NCBI RefSeq assembly: GCF_002834145.1
Contig: NZ_PHNT01000007.1
Location: forward strand, 62,001 to 126,000
Reading direction: 5' to 3'
Length of the DNA: 64,000 nt
DNA from: Roseovarius salinarum
GTDB taxonomy: Bacteria; Pseudomonadota; Alphaproteobacteria; Rhodobacterales; Rhodobacteraceae
Each line of letters opens with the position of its first letter. The stretch's first letter is position 1. Under the pieces are notes generated by a model that was not told the origin of the DNA, searched no databases, and saw only the letters and a program-made list of their open reading frames with translations. The position numbers were made by a program, and so were the translations under genes. Below are positions 53,931 through 62,499 of the stretch, in pieces.

Positions 53931-54433
53931 GTCGTCTCCTCCGTCAATCGCGCGAACCCGGCGCGGTCCAGCTGCATCATCACCGCCCCGTTCTGCGGCC
54001 GCATGCCCAGCCGCTCGTAGAACCGCCGTGCCGCCGGCTGACCGTCGTAGACGGCCAGCGCCAGCCATTCGGCTTGCCACAGTGTCCGCGCCCGCCGCGC
54101 CGCCTCCGCCAGCAGTCGCTGCCCCAGGCCATACCCGCGCGCCGACCGGGCCACCCAGAGGTCGGAGACGAACGCCCCGGCCGCACCCCGCTTGGTCGAC
54201 ACCTGTGGAGAGACCATCGCGGCGCCCAGGGTTTCCGGCCCCGCCCGGGCCAGCACGCCACGCGCCGCGGGCGGCGCCCCGAGCAACGCGCGTGCCAGTG
54301 CCTCGGCCGGCATCGCGTAGCCGTCACCCAGATCGCGGGCAAGGGCGCGCATGGCAGCCTCGAAGGCCGGCAGGTCGTCCGCCCCGGCCACGTCGCGGAA
54401 CGTCACCGGGGGAATCTCAGATCGCGGTTGCAT
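53927..54433 (-). CDS. GNAT-family N-acetyltransferase
   Basis: A 168-residue acetyltransferase with the acetyl-CoA loop VARSARGYGLGQRLLAEAARRA and C-terminal YDGQPAARRFYERLGMRPQNGAVMM. It overlaps BKACE upstream by 17 bp and the deacetylase downstream by 4 bp, so it belongs to the same transcript. The substrate is unknown; an amine intermediate of this pathway is the obvious guess. Confidence 0.85.
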   Translation of the reverse strand: MQPRSEIPPVTFRDVAGADDLPAFEAAMRALARDLGDGYAMPAEALARALLGAPPAARGVLARAGPETLGAAMVSPQVSTKRGAAGAFVSDLWVARSARGYGLGQRLLAEAARRARTLWQAEWLALAVYDGQPAARRFYERLGMRPQNGAVMMQLDRAGFARLTEETT

Positions 54434-55343
54434 CGGCACCCTTCAGCCCGAGCATCTCGCGCGCCTCGTCTGGCGTCATGACGCGGCGGCCCAGTTCCTC
54501 GACGATGCGGCGAACCTTGGCGACCTGCTGGGCATTGCTTTCCGCCAGCTGCCCGCGCGCGATGGTCAGGCTGTCCTCGAGACCGACGCGCACGTGCCCG
54601 CCCATCGACGCGGCCATGGTCACCAGCGGCATCTGGTGACGCCCGGCGGCCAGGACCGAGAATTCGAAATCGTGCCCGAACAGCTTGTCGGCCATGCGCA
54701 CCATGTGTGTCAGGTTCTCGGGGTCCGGCCCCATGCCGCCCAGCACCCCGAACACGAACTGGATGAAGTAGGGCGGCCTGACCAGCCCGCGGTCGGCGAA
54801 GTGCCGCAGCATGTAGAGATGGCCGAGATCGTAGCATTCGAATTCGAAGCGTGCGCCGCGCTCCTGGCCCAGGTCGGCCAGGATGCGCGCGATGTCGCGC
54901 GGCGTGTTCTTGAAAACCAGGTCGTCGGTGCCTTCCAGGAACGGCTTTTCCCAGTCGTGTCGCCACGTCTCGATCCGCTCGGCCGCCGGATAGAGCGCGA
55001 AATTCATCGATCCCATGTTGAGCGACGCCATCTCGGGCGCCGCCAGCCGCGGCGCGGCCAGGCGTTCGTCCAGTGACATGATCGCGCTGCCGCCCGTGCT
55101 GAGGTTCAGCACCGCGTCGCAGCCCGCCCGGATACGCGGCAGGAAGGCCATGAAATGGTCCGGGTCGGCCGAGGGGCGCCCCGTCCGCGGGTCGCGCGCG
55201 TGCAGGTGCAGGACCGCCGCGCCCGCCTCGGCCGCCCCGAGCGCCTGACCCGCGATCTCGTCGGCCGTCACCGGCAGATACGGCGACATCGACGGCGTGT
55301 GGATCGAGCCGGTGACGGCACAGGTGATGAGAATGCCCGACAT
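54417..55343 (-). CDS. BKACE family beta-keto acid cleavage enzyme (Kce-like)
   Basis: A 308-residue zinc enzyme of the DUF849/BKACE family, which swaps the acyl group of a beta-keto acid with acetyl-CoA. It shows LITCAVTGSIHTPSMSPYLP, AAVLHLHARDPRTGRPSADPDHF (HxH zinc ligands), LNLSTGG, MGSMNFAL and GHVRVGLEDSLTIARGQLAESN. BKACE substrates vary widely (3-keto-5-aminohexanoate, dehydrocarnitine and others), so the neighbours are the best clue to its keto acid. Confidence 0.88.
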   Translation of the reverse strand: MSGILITCAVTGSIHTPSMSPYLPVTADEIAGQALGAAEAGAAVLHLHARDPRTGRPSADPDHFMAFLPRIRAGCDAVLNLSTGGSAIMSLDERLAAPRLAAPEMASLNMGSMNFALYPAAERIETWRHDWEKPFLEGTDDLVFKNTPRDIARILADLGQERGARFEFECYDLGHLYMLRHFADRGLVRPPYFIQFVFGVLGGMGPDPENLTHMVRMADKLFGHDFEFSVLAAGRHQMPLVTMAASMGGHVRVGLEDSLTIARGQLAESNAQQVAKVRRIVEELGRRVMTPDEAREMLGLKGADATAI

Positions 55344-55353
55344 CGGCGCCCCG

Positions 55354-56712
55354 TCAGGCCGTTCGGTCGAGCGCGGGGCGCGCCTCGTCCATGAACTCGG
55401 CCAGCGACTCGTCAAGCAGCGACTCGATCTCGTCGAGATGCGTGTCGTTCACGATCATCGGCGGGCAGACGAGGATGTGGTCGCCCGCAACCCCGCCGCG
55501 GCTGCGCCGCGAATAGACGATCAACCCCTTGGCATAGGCGATTTCCACGAAACGTTCGAAAGCGCGCAGGTCGGGCGGCAGCGGTGCCTTGCTCTGGCGG
55601 CCGGCCATGAACTCGAAGGCCAGCAACAGGCCCTGGCCGCGCACGTCGCCGATGACCTCGTATTTGTCCATCAGACCTTCGAGGCGGGCCTTGAGCCTGG
55701 CGCCCATCGCCTCGGCATTGGCGATCAGGCCCTGGCGCTCGATCTCGTCGATCACGGCCAGTCCGGCAGCGCAGGCCAGCGGGTTGCCGGCATAGGTGAA
55801 ACCGTGCGCGAAACCACCCGCGTCCAGCACGGCATCGACAAGGGCGGAGTCGGCCACCACCGCGCCGAGCGGGACGTAGCCCGCGGCGTAGCCCTTGGAC
55901 ATCACGACGATGTCGGGCCGCGCGTTCCAGTGCTCGGCGGCAAGGAACCGGCCCGTGCGGCCCGCGCCGGTCATCACCTCGTCGAAGATCAAGAGCACGC
56001 CGTGGCGCGCGCAGATCTCGGCCACGCGTTCCATGTAGCCCGCCGGCGGCACCAGCGCGCCGGTGGAGGCACCGCCCACCGGTTCGACCATGAAGGCCAG
56101 AACCGTTTCCGGGCCCTCCTCGATGATCCGCGCCTCGAGCATGTCGGCGTAGTGACGCCCCGTCGCCGGGTCGTCCGGGTCCAGCCCGTCGAGATAGGCC
56201 CGTGGCGCGGGCACCTTGGGCATGGGCCGCATCATCGGGTCGAAGGGTTCGGTCAACGGCGCGTAGCTGGTCACCGACAGCGCACCGAGGGTGCAGCCGT
56301 GATAGCCGGGCGCGCGCGAAATGACCTTCCAGCGCTGTGCCTGCCCGATGGCGAGCGCGTATTGACGCGCGAGCTTCATCGCGCTTTCCACGGCCTCCGA
56401 CCCGCCGGAGACGAAAAAGACCTTGTCGAGCCCCTCGGGCGTCAACGTGGCGGTCTTGGCGGCCAGCTTCTCGGACGCCTCGGTTTCGAAATGAAGCCGG
56501 TAGCCGAAGGTGGATTTCTCCATCTGCCGGCGCATGGCATCGAGCACGTTCTCGTTGGAATGGCCGATGTTGCAGACCATCGCGCCGGACGAGCCGTCGA
56601 GGTAGCGCTTGCCGTCCACGTCCCACATGTAGACGCCACGCGCCTGGTCCAGCACGGGCCTGCGCCCGCGGCCCTGGTAGAAAAGGTGGTGGCTGCGGTT
56701 CGTTTGGGTCAT
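55354..56712 (-). CDS. Class III PLP aminotransferase (omega-amine:pyruvate type)
   Basis: A 452-residue aminotransferase with FVSGGSEAVESAMKLARQY, GYHGCTLGALSVTSY, LLIFDEVMTGAGRTG and the PLP lysine in VVMSKGYAAGYVPLGAV, then TYAGNPLACAAGLAV. Such enzymes convert omega-amines or beta-amino acids to aldehydes or keto acids. It starts 3 bp after potA-like and ends 10 bp before BKACE, suggesting it makes the keto acid that BKACE cleaves. Confidence 0.88.
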   Translation of the reverse strand: MTQTNRSHHLFYQGRGRRPVLDQARGVYMWDVDGKRYLDGSSGAMVCNIGHSNENVLDAMRRQMEKSTFGYRLHFETEASEKLAAKTATLTPEGLDKVFFVSGGSEAVESAMKLARQYALAIGQAQRWKVISRAPGYHGCTLGALSVTSYAPLTEPFDPMMRPMPKVPAPRAYLDGLDPDDPATGRHYADMLEARIIEEGPETVLAFMVEPVGGASTGALVPPAGYMERVAEICARHGVLLIFDEVMTGAGRTGRFLAAEHWNARPDIVVMSKGYAAGYVPLGAVVADSALVDAVLDAGGFAHGFTYAGNPLACAAGLAVIDEIERQGLIANAEAMGARLKARLEGLMDKYEVIGDVRGQGLLLAFEFMAGRQSKAPLPPDLRAFERFVEIAYAKGLIVYSRRSRGGVAGDHILVCPPMIVNDTHLDEIESLLDESLAEFMDEARPALDRTA

Positions 56713-56715
56713 GGC

Positions 56716-57789
56716 CTACCCCGGCAACGCCGCGCAGTCCTGCGGGCGCAGGTGCAGGTGAACCTGCGCGCCGGCGGCGAACGGGTGTTCGTCGATCATG
56801 TTGATTGCCTGAAGCTGGGTTTCACCCGCGCGAACGAAGTAGCGAACCGCCTGTCCCTGGTAATCGACCGTTTCGACCGTCGCGGGCACGGAAACCGTCC
56901 CCTCGGGGGCCGGCGTGGCCGACAGCACCAGCTTCTCGGCGCGGATCACCAGCTTGGCCCTGCCCGCCCCGCCCAGGTTCGGCGCCTTCTCGGCCGGGAT
57001 CGACAGGTCACCGAAGATCGGTGCGTCGAGTGAAAGCTTGCCGCCGGTGCGCCCGCTGCACTCGGCGTCGAGGATGTTCGACGCGCCGAGGAAATTGGCG
57101 ACGAATTCGCTGGCCGGCGTGTTGTAGACCTCTTCGGGTTCGCCCACCTGCTCGACGCGGCCGTCGCTCATCACGACGATCTGGTCGGACATCGCCAATG
57201 CCTCGGACTGGTCGTGGGTGACGAAGATGGTTGTCACGCCGATGCGTTCCTGGATGCGCTTGAGTTCCACGCGCATGTCCTCGCGCAGGTTGGCGTCGAG
57301 TGCCGAAAGCGGCTCGTCCAGCAACAGCACGTCGGGTTCGATCACGATCGCGCGGGCCAGGGCGATACGCTGCTGCTGGCCGCCGGACAACGCCTTCGGA
57401 TAGCGTTCACCGACGTCCGGAAGCTGCACGAGGTCCAGCGCGTCCTGCACCCGCCCCGGAATCTCGGAGGCGGGGACATCGCGGTACTTCAGGCCGAAGG
57501 CCACGTTCTCGGCCACGGTCTTGTGCGGGAACAGCGCGTAGTTCTGGAACACCAGACCGAGGTTGCGCTTGTGGATCGGCACGTCGTTCACGCGCCGCCC
57601 GCCGATCAGGATCTCGCCCTCGGTGGGGTCGAGCAGACCGGCAATCATGCGCAGGTTCGTCGTCTTGCCACAGCCCGACGGCCCGAGCAGCGTGACGAAG
57701 GCGCCCTCGGCGATCTCCAGCGAACTGCGGTGCACGGCGGTGAAATCGCCGAACCGCTTGACGATGTTGTTGAGGGTGACGGCGCTCAT
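56716..57789 (-). CDS. ABC transporter ATP-binding protein (PotA-like)
   Basis: A 357-residue ATPase. It contains Walker A LLGPSGCGKTTNLRMIAG, the Q-loop QNYALFPHKTVAENV, the signature ALSGGQQQRIALARAI, Walker B LLLDEPLSALD and HDQSEAL, followed by a TOBE-like regulatory domain (VPATVETVDYQGQAVRYFVRAGETQLQA). It energises the PotB/PotC-like permease encoded next to it. Importers of this type take up polyamines or similar cationic amines. Confidence 0.9.
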   Translation of the reverse strand: MSAVTLNNIVKRFGDFTAVHRSSLEIAEGAFVTLLGPSGCGKTTNLRMIAGLLDPTEGEILIGGRRVNDVPIHKRNLGLVFQNYALFPHKTVAENVAFGLKYRDVPASEIPGRVQDALDLVQLPDVGERYPKALSGGQQQRIALARAIVIEPDVLLLDEPLSALDANLREDMRVELKRIQERIGVTTIFVTHDQSEALAMSDQIVVMSDGRVEQVGEPEEVYNTPASEFVANFLGASNILDAECSGRTGGKLSLDAPIFGDLSIPAEKAPNLGGAGRAKLVIRAEKLVLSATPAPEGTVSVPATVETVDYQGQAVRYFVRAGETQLQAINMIDEHPFAAGAQVHLHLRPQDCAALPG

Positions 57790-57824
57790 CGGCGGTCTCC
57801 TGGCACGGGGATGCAGGCGTGGGG

Positions 57825-57851
57825 CCGCCCCGGCGCAGCCGGCCGGGGCGG
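57825..57851 (-). terminator. Stem-loop between the binding-protein and ATPase genes
   Basis: CCGCCCCGG (57825-57833) and CCGGGGCGG (57843-57851) form a perfect 9-bp stem in the 76-bp gap. There is no T tract. It may stabilise the binding-protein mRNA or attenuate downstream expression. Confidence 0.5.
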
Positions 57852-57865
57852 TGTCCGGGGCCGGG

Positions 57866-59020
57866 TCAATAACCCTTCTGGATGCGGCCGAACTTCTTCG
57901 ACCATTCTCCTTCGTTGCCGTTCCAGTAGGCCGGGTCGGCGAAGGTCAGCCCGTCCAGCTTGCCGGTGGGGTCGAATGCCGGCAGCTTGGGGATCTTGTC
58001 GCCGAGGTCGACCTTGTTGGGGTCGAGTGCCGGCGGATAGTTCTGCCCCTCGGCCACGGCGATCGCCGTCTGAGGCTCCAGCATGAAGTTCAGCAGCTCC
58101 TCGCAGGCCTCCATCGGGCTGCCCTTGATGACGAACATGCATTCCTGCCAGCCGTAGCCGTTGGGCGGATCCATGTAACCGATGTCGTGGCCCTGCTCCT
58201 GCAGCGCGTAGATGCGGCCCGACCAGCCTTCGGTGACATATATCTCTTCCTCGGCCAGAAGGCTCATCAGCTCGGCGCCCGAGCCCCAGTACTTCAGCGC
58301 GAGGTCGCGGTGGGTACGGATCGCGTCCCAGATCGCCTCCATGTCGGTGGCGTTGTTCGGGTCCTGCCCGGTCTGCAATGCCGCGTACCAGATGCGCGTG
58401 CGCCAGTCGCCCCAGCCGCCGATCTTGCCCTCGAGGTTCTCGTCGATCAGGATCCGGGCGCCCTTTTCCTTCATCTCCTCGTCGGAGACGTGCTTGCGGT
58501 TGTAGGCCAGACCGGTCGTGCCGTAGTCGTAGGGCACGCACGACAGCTTGCCGTCCGTCACGTTGCGGAACACGTCGACCAGCTTGGGGATGACGTATTG
58601 CAGGTTGGGGATGTTGTCCTCGTTGAGCGTCGTCGTCAGCCCGAGGTTGTGGTAGCGCGCGTAGTCGAAGACACCAGACAGATGGGCAATGTTGTACTCG
58701 CCCGGCTGGCTGGCCTTGACGCGGCTGAGGTATTCGTCGCCACCGCCGAAGGTGCCATCGACCACCTCGATGCCGGTTTCCTTCTCGAAGGGCTCGAAGG
58801 CGTTCTCGCGCAGCGCCTCGGACACGACACCGCCCCAGCCGTCGAACCGCACTTCGGAGACGTTGGCGGCGTGTGCGAACTTGGCGAAGGGCGTCTGCAC
58901 CCCGTAGGCGAGGCCCGCAGCGCCCAGCAGCCCGAGGAAGCTGCGCCGCTCGAGGTCGCCGTTCATGTAGCGCTCGCGCAACCGCTCGTAGCGTGTGGTG
59001 TTGTCCATTTTCCGGGTCAT
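57866..59020 (-). CDS. Polyamine-type ABC transporter substrate-binding protein (PotD/PotF-like)
   Basis: A 384-residue periplasmic protein. The N-terminus has ERRSFLGLLGAAGLAYG, a twin-arginine-type signal, ending near AHAANVSE. The mature part has the solute-binding fold (VRFDGWGGVVSEALRENAFEPFEKETGIEVV; VPYDYGTTGLAYN; MEACEELLNFMLEPQTA). It starts 42 bp after the permease gene with AAGGAG upstream. Ligand unknown; spermidine/putrescine-like or acetylated amine is likely. Confidence 0.88.
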   Translation of the reverse strand: MTRKMDNTTRYERLRERYMNGDLERRSFLGLLGAAGLAYGVQTPFAKFAHAANVSEVRFDGWGGVVSEALRENAFEPFEKETGIEVVDGTFGGGDEYLSRVKASQPGEYNIAHLSGVFDYARYHNLGLTTTLNEDNIPNLQYVIPKLVDVFRNVTDGKLSCVPYDYGTTGLAYNRKHVSDEEMKEKGARILIDENLEGKIGGWGDWRTRIWYAALQTGQDPNNATDMEAIWDAIRTHRDLALKYWGSGAELMSLLAEEEIYVTEGWSGRIYALQEQGHDIGYMDPPNGYGWQECMFVIKGSPMEACEELLNFMLEPQTAIAVAEGQNYPPALDPNKVDLGDKIPKLPAFDPTGKLDGLTFADPAYWNGNEGEWSKKFGRIQKGY

Positions 59021-59062
59021 GTCATTTCTCCTTGTTGGATGGCTTGGATGGTTCGAGCGGTT

Positions 59063-59866
59063 CTATCCGCCGCTCTTGGTTGCAAGCCGCCGGGCGATCG
59101 CGACCCCGAGAAGGGGCAGCCCGACGGTCATGATGATCATTACCGTGCCCAGCGCGTTGATCTCGGGGCTGATCGAGTTGCGCAGCATCGCGAAGATCTG
59201 CGTCGGCACCGTCTCGACACCGCCGGGTTTCCAGAACAGCGTGCCGGTGATGTCGTCGAAGCTGATGGTGAAGGCGAACAGAGCCCCCGCCAGAACCGCC
59301 GGCAGCATCAGCGGCAGCGTGATCTGGAAGAAGGTCTGCACCGGGCTGGCGCCGAGGCTCATCGCCGCTTCCTCGACATCGCGCTTGATACCCACGAGCC
59401 GCGCCTGCACCACGAGGATGACGAAGGGCAGCGTGAAGATGACGTGGCCGAACAGAAGCAGCGTGAAGCTCTTGTTGATGCCCAGGAAATTGAGAAACAG
59501 CAGCAGCGCCACGGCCAGCACCACCTCGGGCACCAGGATCGGCGCAATGAGGAAGGTGGAAATCATGTTCGACCCCGGCACGCGGTAGCGCACCAGCGCG
59601 AGGCTCGCCAGAACGCCCAACGTGGTCGAGATCGCCGAGGTCAGCAGGCCCAGCACGATCGAGGTGCGAAAGGCGCGCAGGATCGCCTCGTTCTGGGCCA
59701 GCTCGATGAACCAGCGGAAGGAAAACCCGGTCATCGGGAAACTGCCGAACTGGCTGGCGTTGAAGCTCAGCAGCACGACCACCGCGACCGGCATGAACAT
59801 GAACAGGTAGACGAACAGCGTCCACAGCCGCACCAGGTTCCAGCCCATTCGCCCGCCCCCGCGCAT
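59063..59866 (-). CDS. ABC transporter permease (PotC-like)
   Basis: A 267-residue inner-membrane permease with about six helices and the EAA loop VEEAAMSLGASPVQTFFQITLPLMLPAV that contacts the ATPase. The start at 59866 overlaps the stop of the first permease (TGATG); a second Met 18 bp downstream is possible. Confidence 0.9.
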   Translation of the reverse strand: MRGGGRMGWNLVRLWTLFVYLFMFMPVAVVVLLSFNASQFGSFPMTGFSFRWFIELAQNEAILRAFRTSIVLGLLTSAISTTLGVLASLALVRYRVPGSNMISTFLIAPILVPEVVLAVALLLFLNFLGINKSFTLLLFGHVIFTLPFVILVVQARLVGIKRDVEEAAMSLGASPVQTFFQITLPLMLPAVLAGALFAFTISFDDITGTLFWKPGGVETVPTQIFAMLRNSISPEINALGTVMIIMTVGLPLLGVAIARRLATKSGG

Positions 59867-60732
59867 CAGCCCAGCCCCTTGGCCAACTGGGACATGCCCA
59901 GGTAGTGGTTGTAGATCAGCACCAGACCGCCCAGCACGGCCAGCAGCATGAGGCTCAGCGCGCTGCCCAGCGGCCAGTTGAGCTGCGTGATGATCGCCTC
60001 GAACACCAGGTTGGCGAACATCGCGTCGGTGGGCCCGCCCAGGATCAGCGGGGTGATATAGGTGCCTGCGCCCAGCACGAAGCACAGCAGCCCCCCGGCG
60101 GCCAGCCCCGGCAGGGACAGCGGCAGCGTGACCTGCACGAAGGCCTGCCAGCGCGTTGCGCCCAGAGAGTTCGCCGCGTCCTCGAGATTGGTATCGATGC
60201 CGTCCACGCTGACAAAGACGTTCAGGATCATGAAGGGCAGCAGGAAATGCACCAGCCCGAGGATGACGGTGGTTTCGTTGTAAAGCATCTGGATCGGCTC
60301 ATCGATCAGCCCGATCCAGATCATGGCGCTGTTGAAGGCCCCCGAGACGCCCAGGATGTTGATCCAGCTCATCGTGCGGATGATGTAGCTGATCCAGAAC
60401 GGCAGCATCAGAAGCAGCAGCAGGATGGCCTTGTTGCCCCGCGCACGGGCGATGAAATAGGCCGCCGGATACCCCATCAGCGCGCAGACGACGGTGGTGA
60501 TCGCCGCGATCTTGAGGGTGTTGAGAAGGATGTCGCGATAGAACCGGTCGCTGAGCACCTCGCGCCAGTTGTCCAGGTAGAATCCCACCTGCTCGGCGCC
60601 GGTCGCGGTGCGCAGCCAGAACGAATAGATCACGATGAAAATCAGCGGGATGAACAGCAGAAGCGTCACCGCGGTCAGCGCGGGTGAAAGCAGGATCCAC
60701 GGCTGGCGCGCCTCGCGGGCTTCGACCGACAT
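59866..60732 (-). CDS. ABC transporter permease (PotB-like)
   Basis: A 288-residue permease with about six helices and the EAA loop LEDAANSLGATRWQAFVQVTLPLSLPGL. It is the first gene of the ten-gene minus-strand cluster and is divergent from a LysR gene 111 bp away. Confidence 0.9.
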   Translation of the reverse strand: MSVEAREARQPWILLSPALTAVTLLLFIPLIFIVIYSFWLRTATGAEQVGFYLDNWREVLSDRFYRDILLNTLKIAAITTVVCALMGYPAAYFIARARGNKAILLLLLMLPFWISYIIRTMSWINILGVSGAFNSAMIWIGLIDEPIQMLYNETTVILGLVHFLLPFMILNVFVSVDGIDTNLEDAANSLGATRWQAFVQVTLPLSLPGLAAGGLLCFVLGAGTYITPLILGGPTDAMFANLVFEAIITQLNWPLGSALSLMLLAVLGGLVLIYNHYLGMSQLAKGLG

Positions 60733-60805
60733 GCGTTCCCCCTGTTGAGCCGCCCGGTCGTGACGCCGGGCTTGCTTTCACGATGCAAAGGGGTCATGCA
60801 TATAT

Positions 60806-60819
60806 CAAATAGATATTTG
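60806..60819. promoter_or_regulatory. Operator-like palindrome between the LysR gene and the amine cluster
   Basis: CAAATA-GA-TATTTG is a perfect 6-bp-arm dyad within an AT-rich patch (about 60798-60822) of the divergent intergenic region, the expected position for the LysR binding site. Confidence 0.5.
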
Positions 60820-60843
60820 GAATTCTGACAATAGACAGGGCTT

Positions 60844-61812
60844 ATGACCGCAGAGAGCCGCCGTGACACCCCCGAACGCCTCATGCGCGACCTCGACTGG
60901 AACCTGTTGCGCACCTTCGTGGTGCTGGCGCAGTCGGACTCCATCACCGGTGCGGCACGGCGCCTGCGGCTGACCCAGCCGTCGGTCTCCACCGCGCTCA
61001 AGCGGCTGGAGGACCGCGTCGGCCGGCGGCTGATCGACCGGGCGCCCGGCCATTTCCAGCTGACCGACGCGGGGCACATGCTCTACCGGGAAGCCGTGGA
61101 TATCCAGGGCGCGATCCTGCGGCTTTCCACCCTGATGCGCGAGACCACGGACGAGGTCACCGGCCACGTCCGGCTGTCCCTGGCCAGCCACGTGATCTGC
61201 CCGCTGTTCGACGAGGTGCTGACCGAATTCCACGCCGAGCACCCGCGCGCGACGCTGTCGATCGACGTGCTCTCATCGTCCGAGGCGGTGGATTCGGTGA
61301 CGGCGCGGGCGGCCTCCTTCGCGATCTGCCTTGTTCACAAGCGCAACCCGAAGCTGGAATACCGGCGGCTTTACCGCGAATTCTTCGGCCTGTTCTGCGG
61401 CCCGCCGCACCCCTTGTTCGGACGGCGCCACCTGACCCGCGCGGATCTGGCGGGCCATCCGTCCGTCAGCTTCGATACCGACCGGCTGCAGGACGTGCTC
61501 AAACCCGTGACGCTGATGCGCGCGGCCGCCGACCTGGGCGAGATGGTGGTCGGCACTTCCAGCCACCTCGAGGAGGTCCGGCGCATGATCGTCGCCGGCC
61601 TCGGCGTGGGACCGCTGCCGCTGCACGTGGCGGCACGCGACGTGCGCGACGGGCTGATGTGGCAATTGCCGCCCTATGACGAAACGCCGCCCATCGACGT
61701 GCACGTCGTCTGGAACCCGCGCGCGAACCTCAACCGCGCCGAGCAATCCCTGCGCGACCGGCTGCTGGCCCGCATCGAGTCCACGCCGATGCAGGACCGC
61801 ACGTATCGCTAG
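60844..61812 (+). CDS. LysR-family regulator of the amine-catabolic cluster
   Basis: A 322-residue LysR protein. Its winged helix is LDWNLLRTFVVLAQSDSITGAARRLRLTQPSVSTALKRLEDRVG, followed by an effector domain. It is divergent from the potB-like gene with an AT-rich dyad between them, so it is the probable regulator of the ten-gene cluster. Confidence 0.9.
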   Translation: MTAESRRDTPERLMRDLDWNLLRTFVVLAQSDSITGAARRLRLTQPSVSTALKRLEDRVGRRLIDRAPGHFQLTDAGHMLYREAVDIQGAILRLSTLMRETTDEVTGHVRLSLASHVICPLFDEVLTEFHAEHPRATLSIDVLSSSEAVDSVTARAASFAICLVHKRNPKLEYRRLYREFFGLFCGPPHPLFGRRHLTRADLAGHPSVSFDTDRLQDVLKPVTLMRAAADLGEMVVGTSSHLEEVRRMIVAGLGVGPLPLHVAARDVRDGLMWQLPPYDETPPIDVHVVWNPRANLNRAEQSLRDRLLARIESTPMQDRTYR

Positions 61813-61821
61813 GCAGCCCGT

Positions 61822-62499
61822 TCACCCCCGGGCGAATCGAACGATCTCGTCAACCAGGCAGTCCATGCTGTCGAGCCAAGGCACATGCGCCGGCAGCGCA
61901 TCGGTGAGCAGCGAAAGCTCGGTGCAGGCGACCAGCAGGTGATCGGCCCCCAGATCGTGCAGGCACGCGGAAAGCTCTGCCAGTGCCGGGGCGAGCCCGT
62001 CGGCCCCACCGGCCTTCACGCCGCGGATGATCTCCAAAACCCGCGCCTCGTCGGGCAGCGTGACCCGGGTGAGGCCCCGCGCGGCAAAGGCCGCATCGAA
62101 CACGCCCGCCCGCCGCGTCGCGGGCGAGGCCAGCATGCCGACGCGCCGTGCACCGGACCCGGCCAGCGTCCGCGCGGTTGCCCCGACCATGTCCAGGAAC
62201 GGCAGCGCCGTGGCCTGCGCGATCGCCGGGGCATAGTGATGCGCGGTGTTGCAGGGCATAGCGAGCGCCTTCGCGCCCGCCCTTTCCAGGCTGCGTGCCA
62301 TCGCGGCCAGCACCGGCGCCGGATCCGGCCCCGTGCCCTCGACCAGAGCGTCGATCCGGCTGGGCACCTGCGGGTTCTGGTGGACGATGAGCGGCACGTG
62401 GTCGGCGTCGTCGCGCGCGGGCACCGCCGCCAGCACCCTTTGCATCAGCAGCACCGTTGCCTCCGGCCCCATGCCGCCCAGGATGCCGACCGCCCTCAT
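61822..62499 (-). CDS. Aspartate/glutamate racemase family protein
   Basis: A 225-residue protein with [19 protein letters not shown], the first catalytic Cys in [15 protein letters not shown] and the second in [15 protein letters not shown]. Both Cys of a two-base racemase are present. It overlaps the stop of the PLP enzyme gene by 4 bp, so both are co-translated; substrate could be aspartate or a sulfonated analogue such as cysteate. Confidence 0.87.
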   Translation of the reverse strand: MRAVGILGGMGPEATVLLMQRVLAAVPARDDADHVPLIVHQNPQVPSRIDALVEGTGPDPAPVLAAMARSLERAGAKALAMPCNTAHHYAPAIAQATALPFLDMVGATARTLAGSGARRVGMLASPATRRAGVFDAAFAARGLTRVTLPDEARVLEIIRGVKAGGADGLAPALAELSACLHDLGADHLLVACTELSLLTDALPAHVPWLDSMDCLVDEIVRFARG

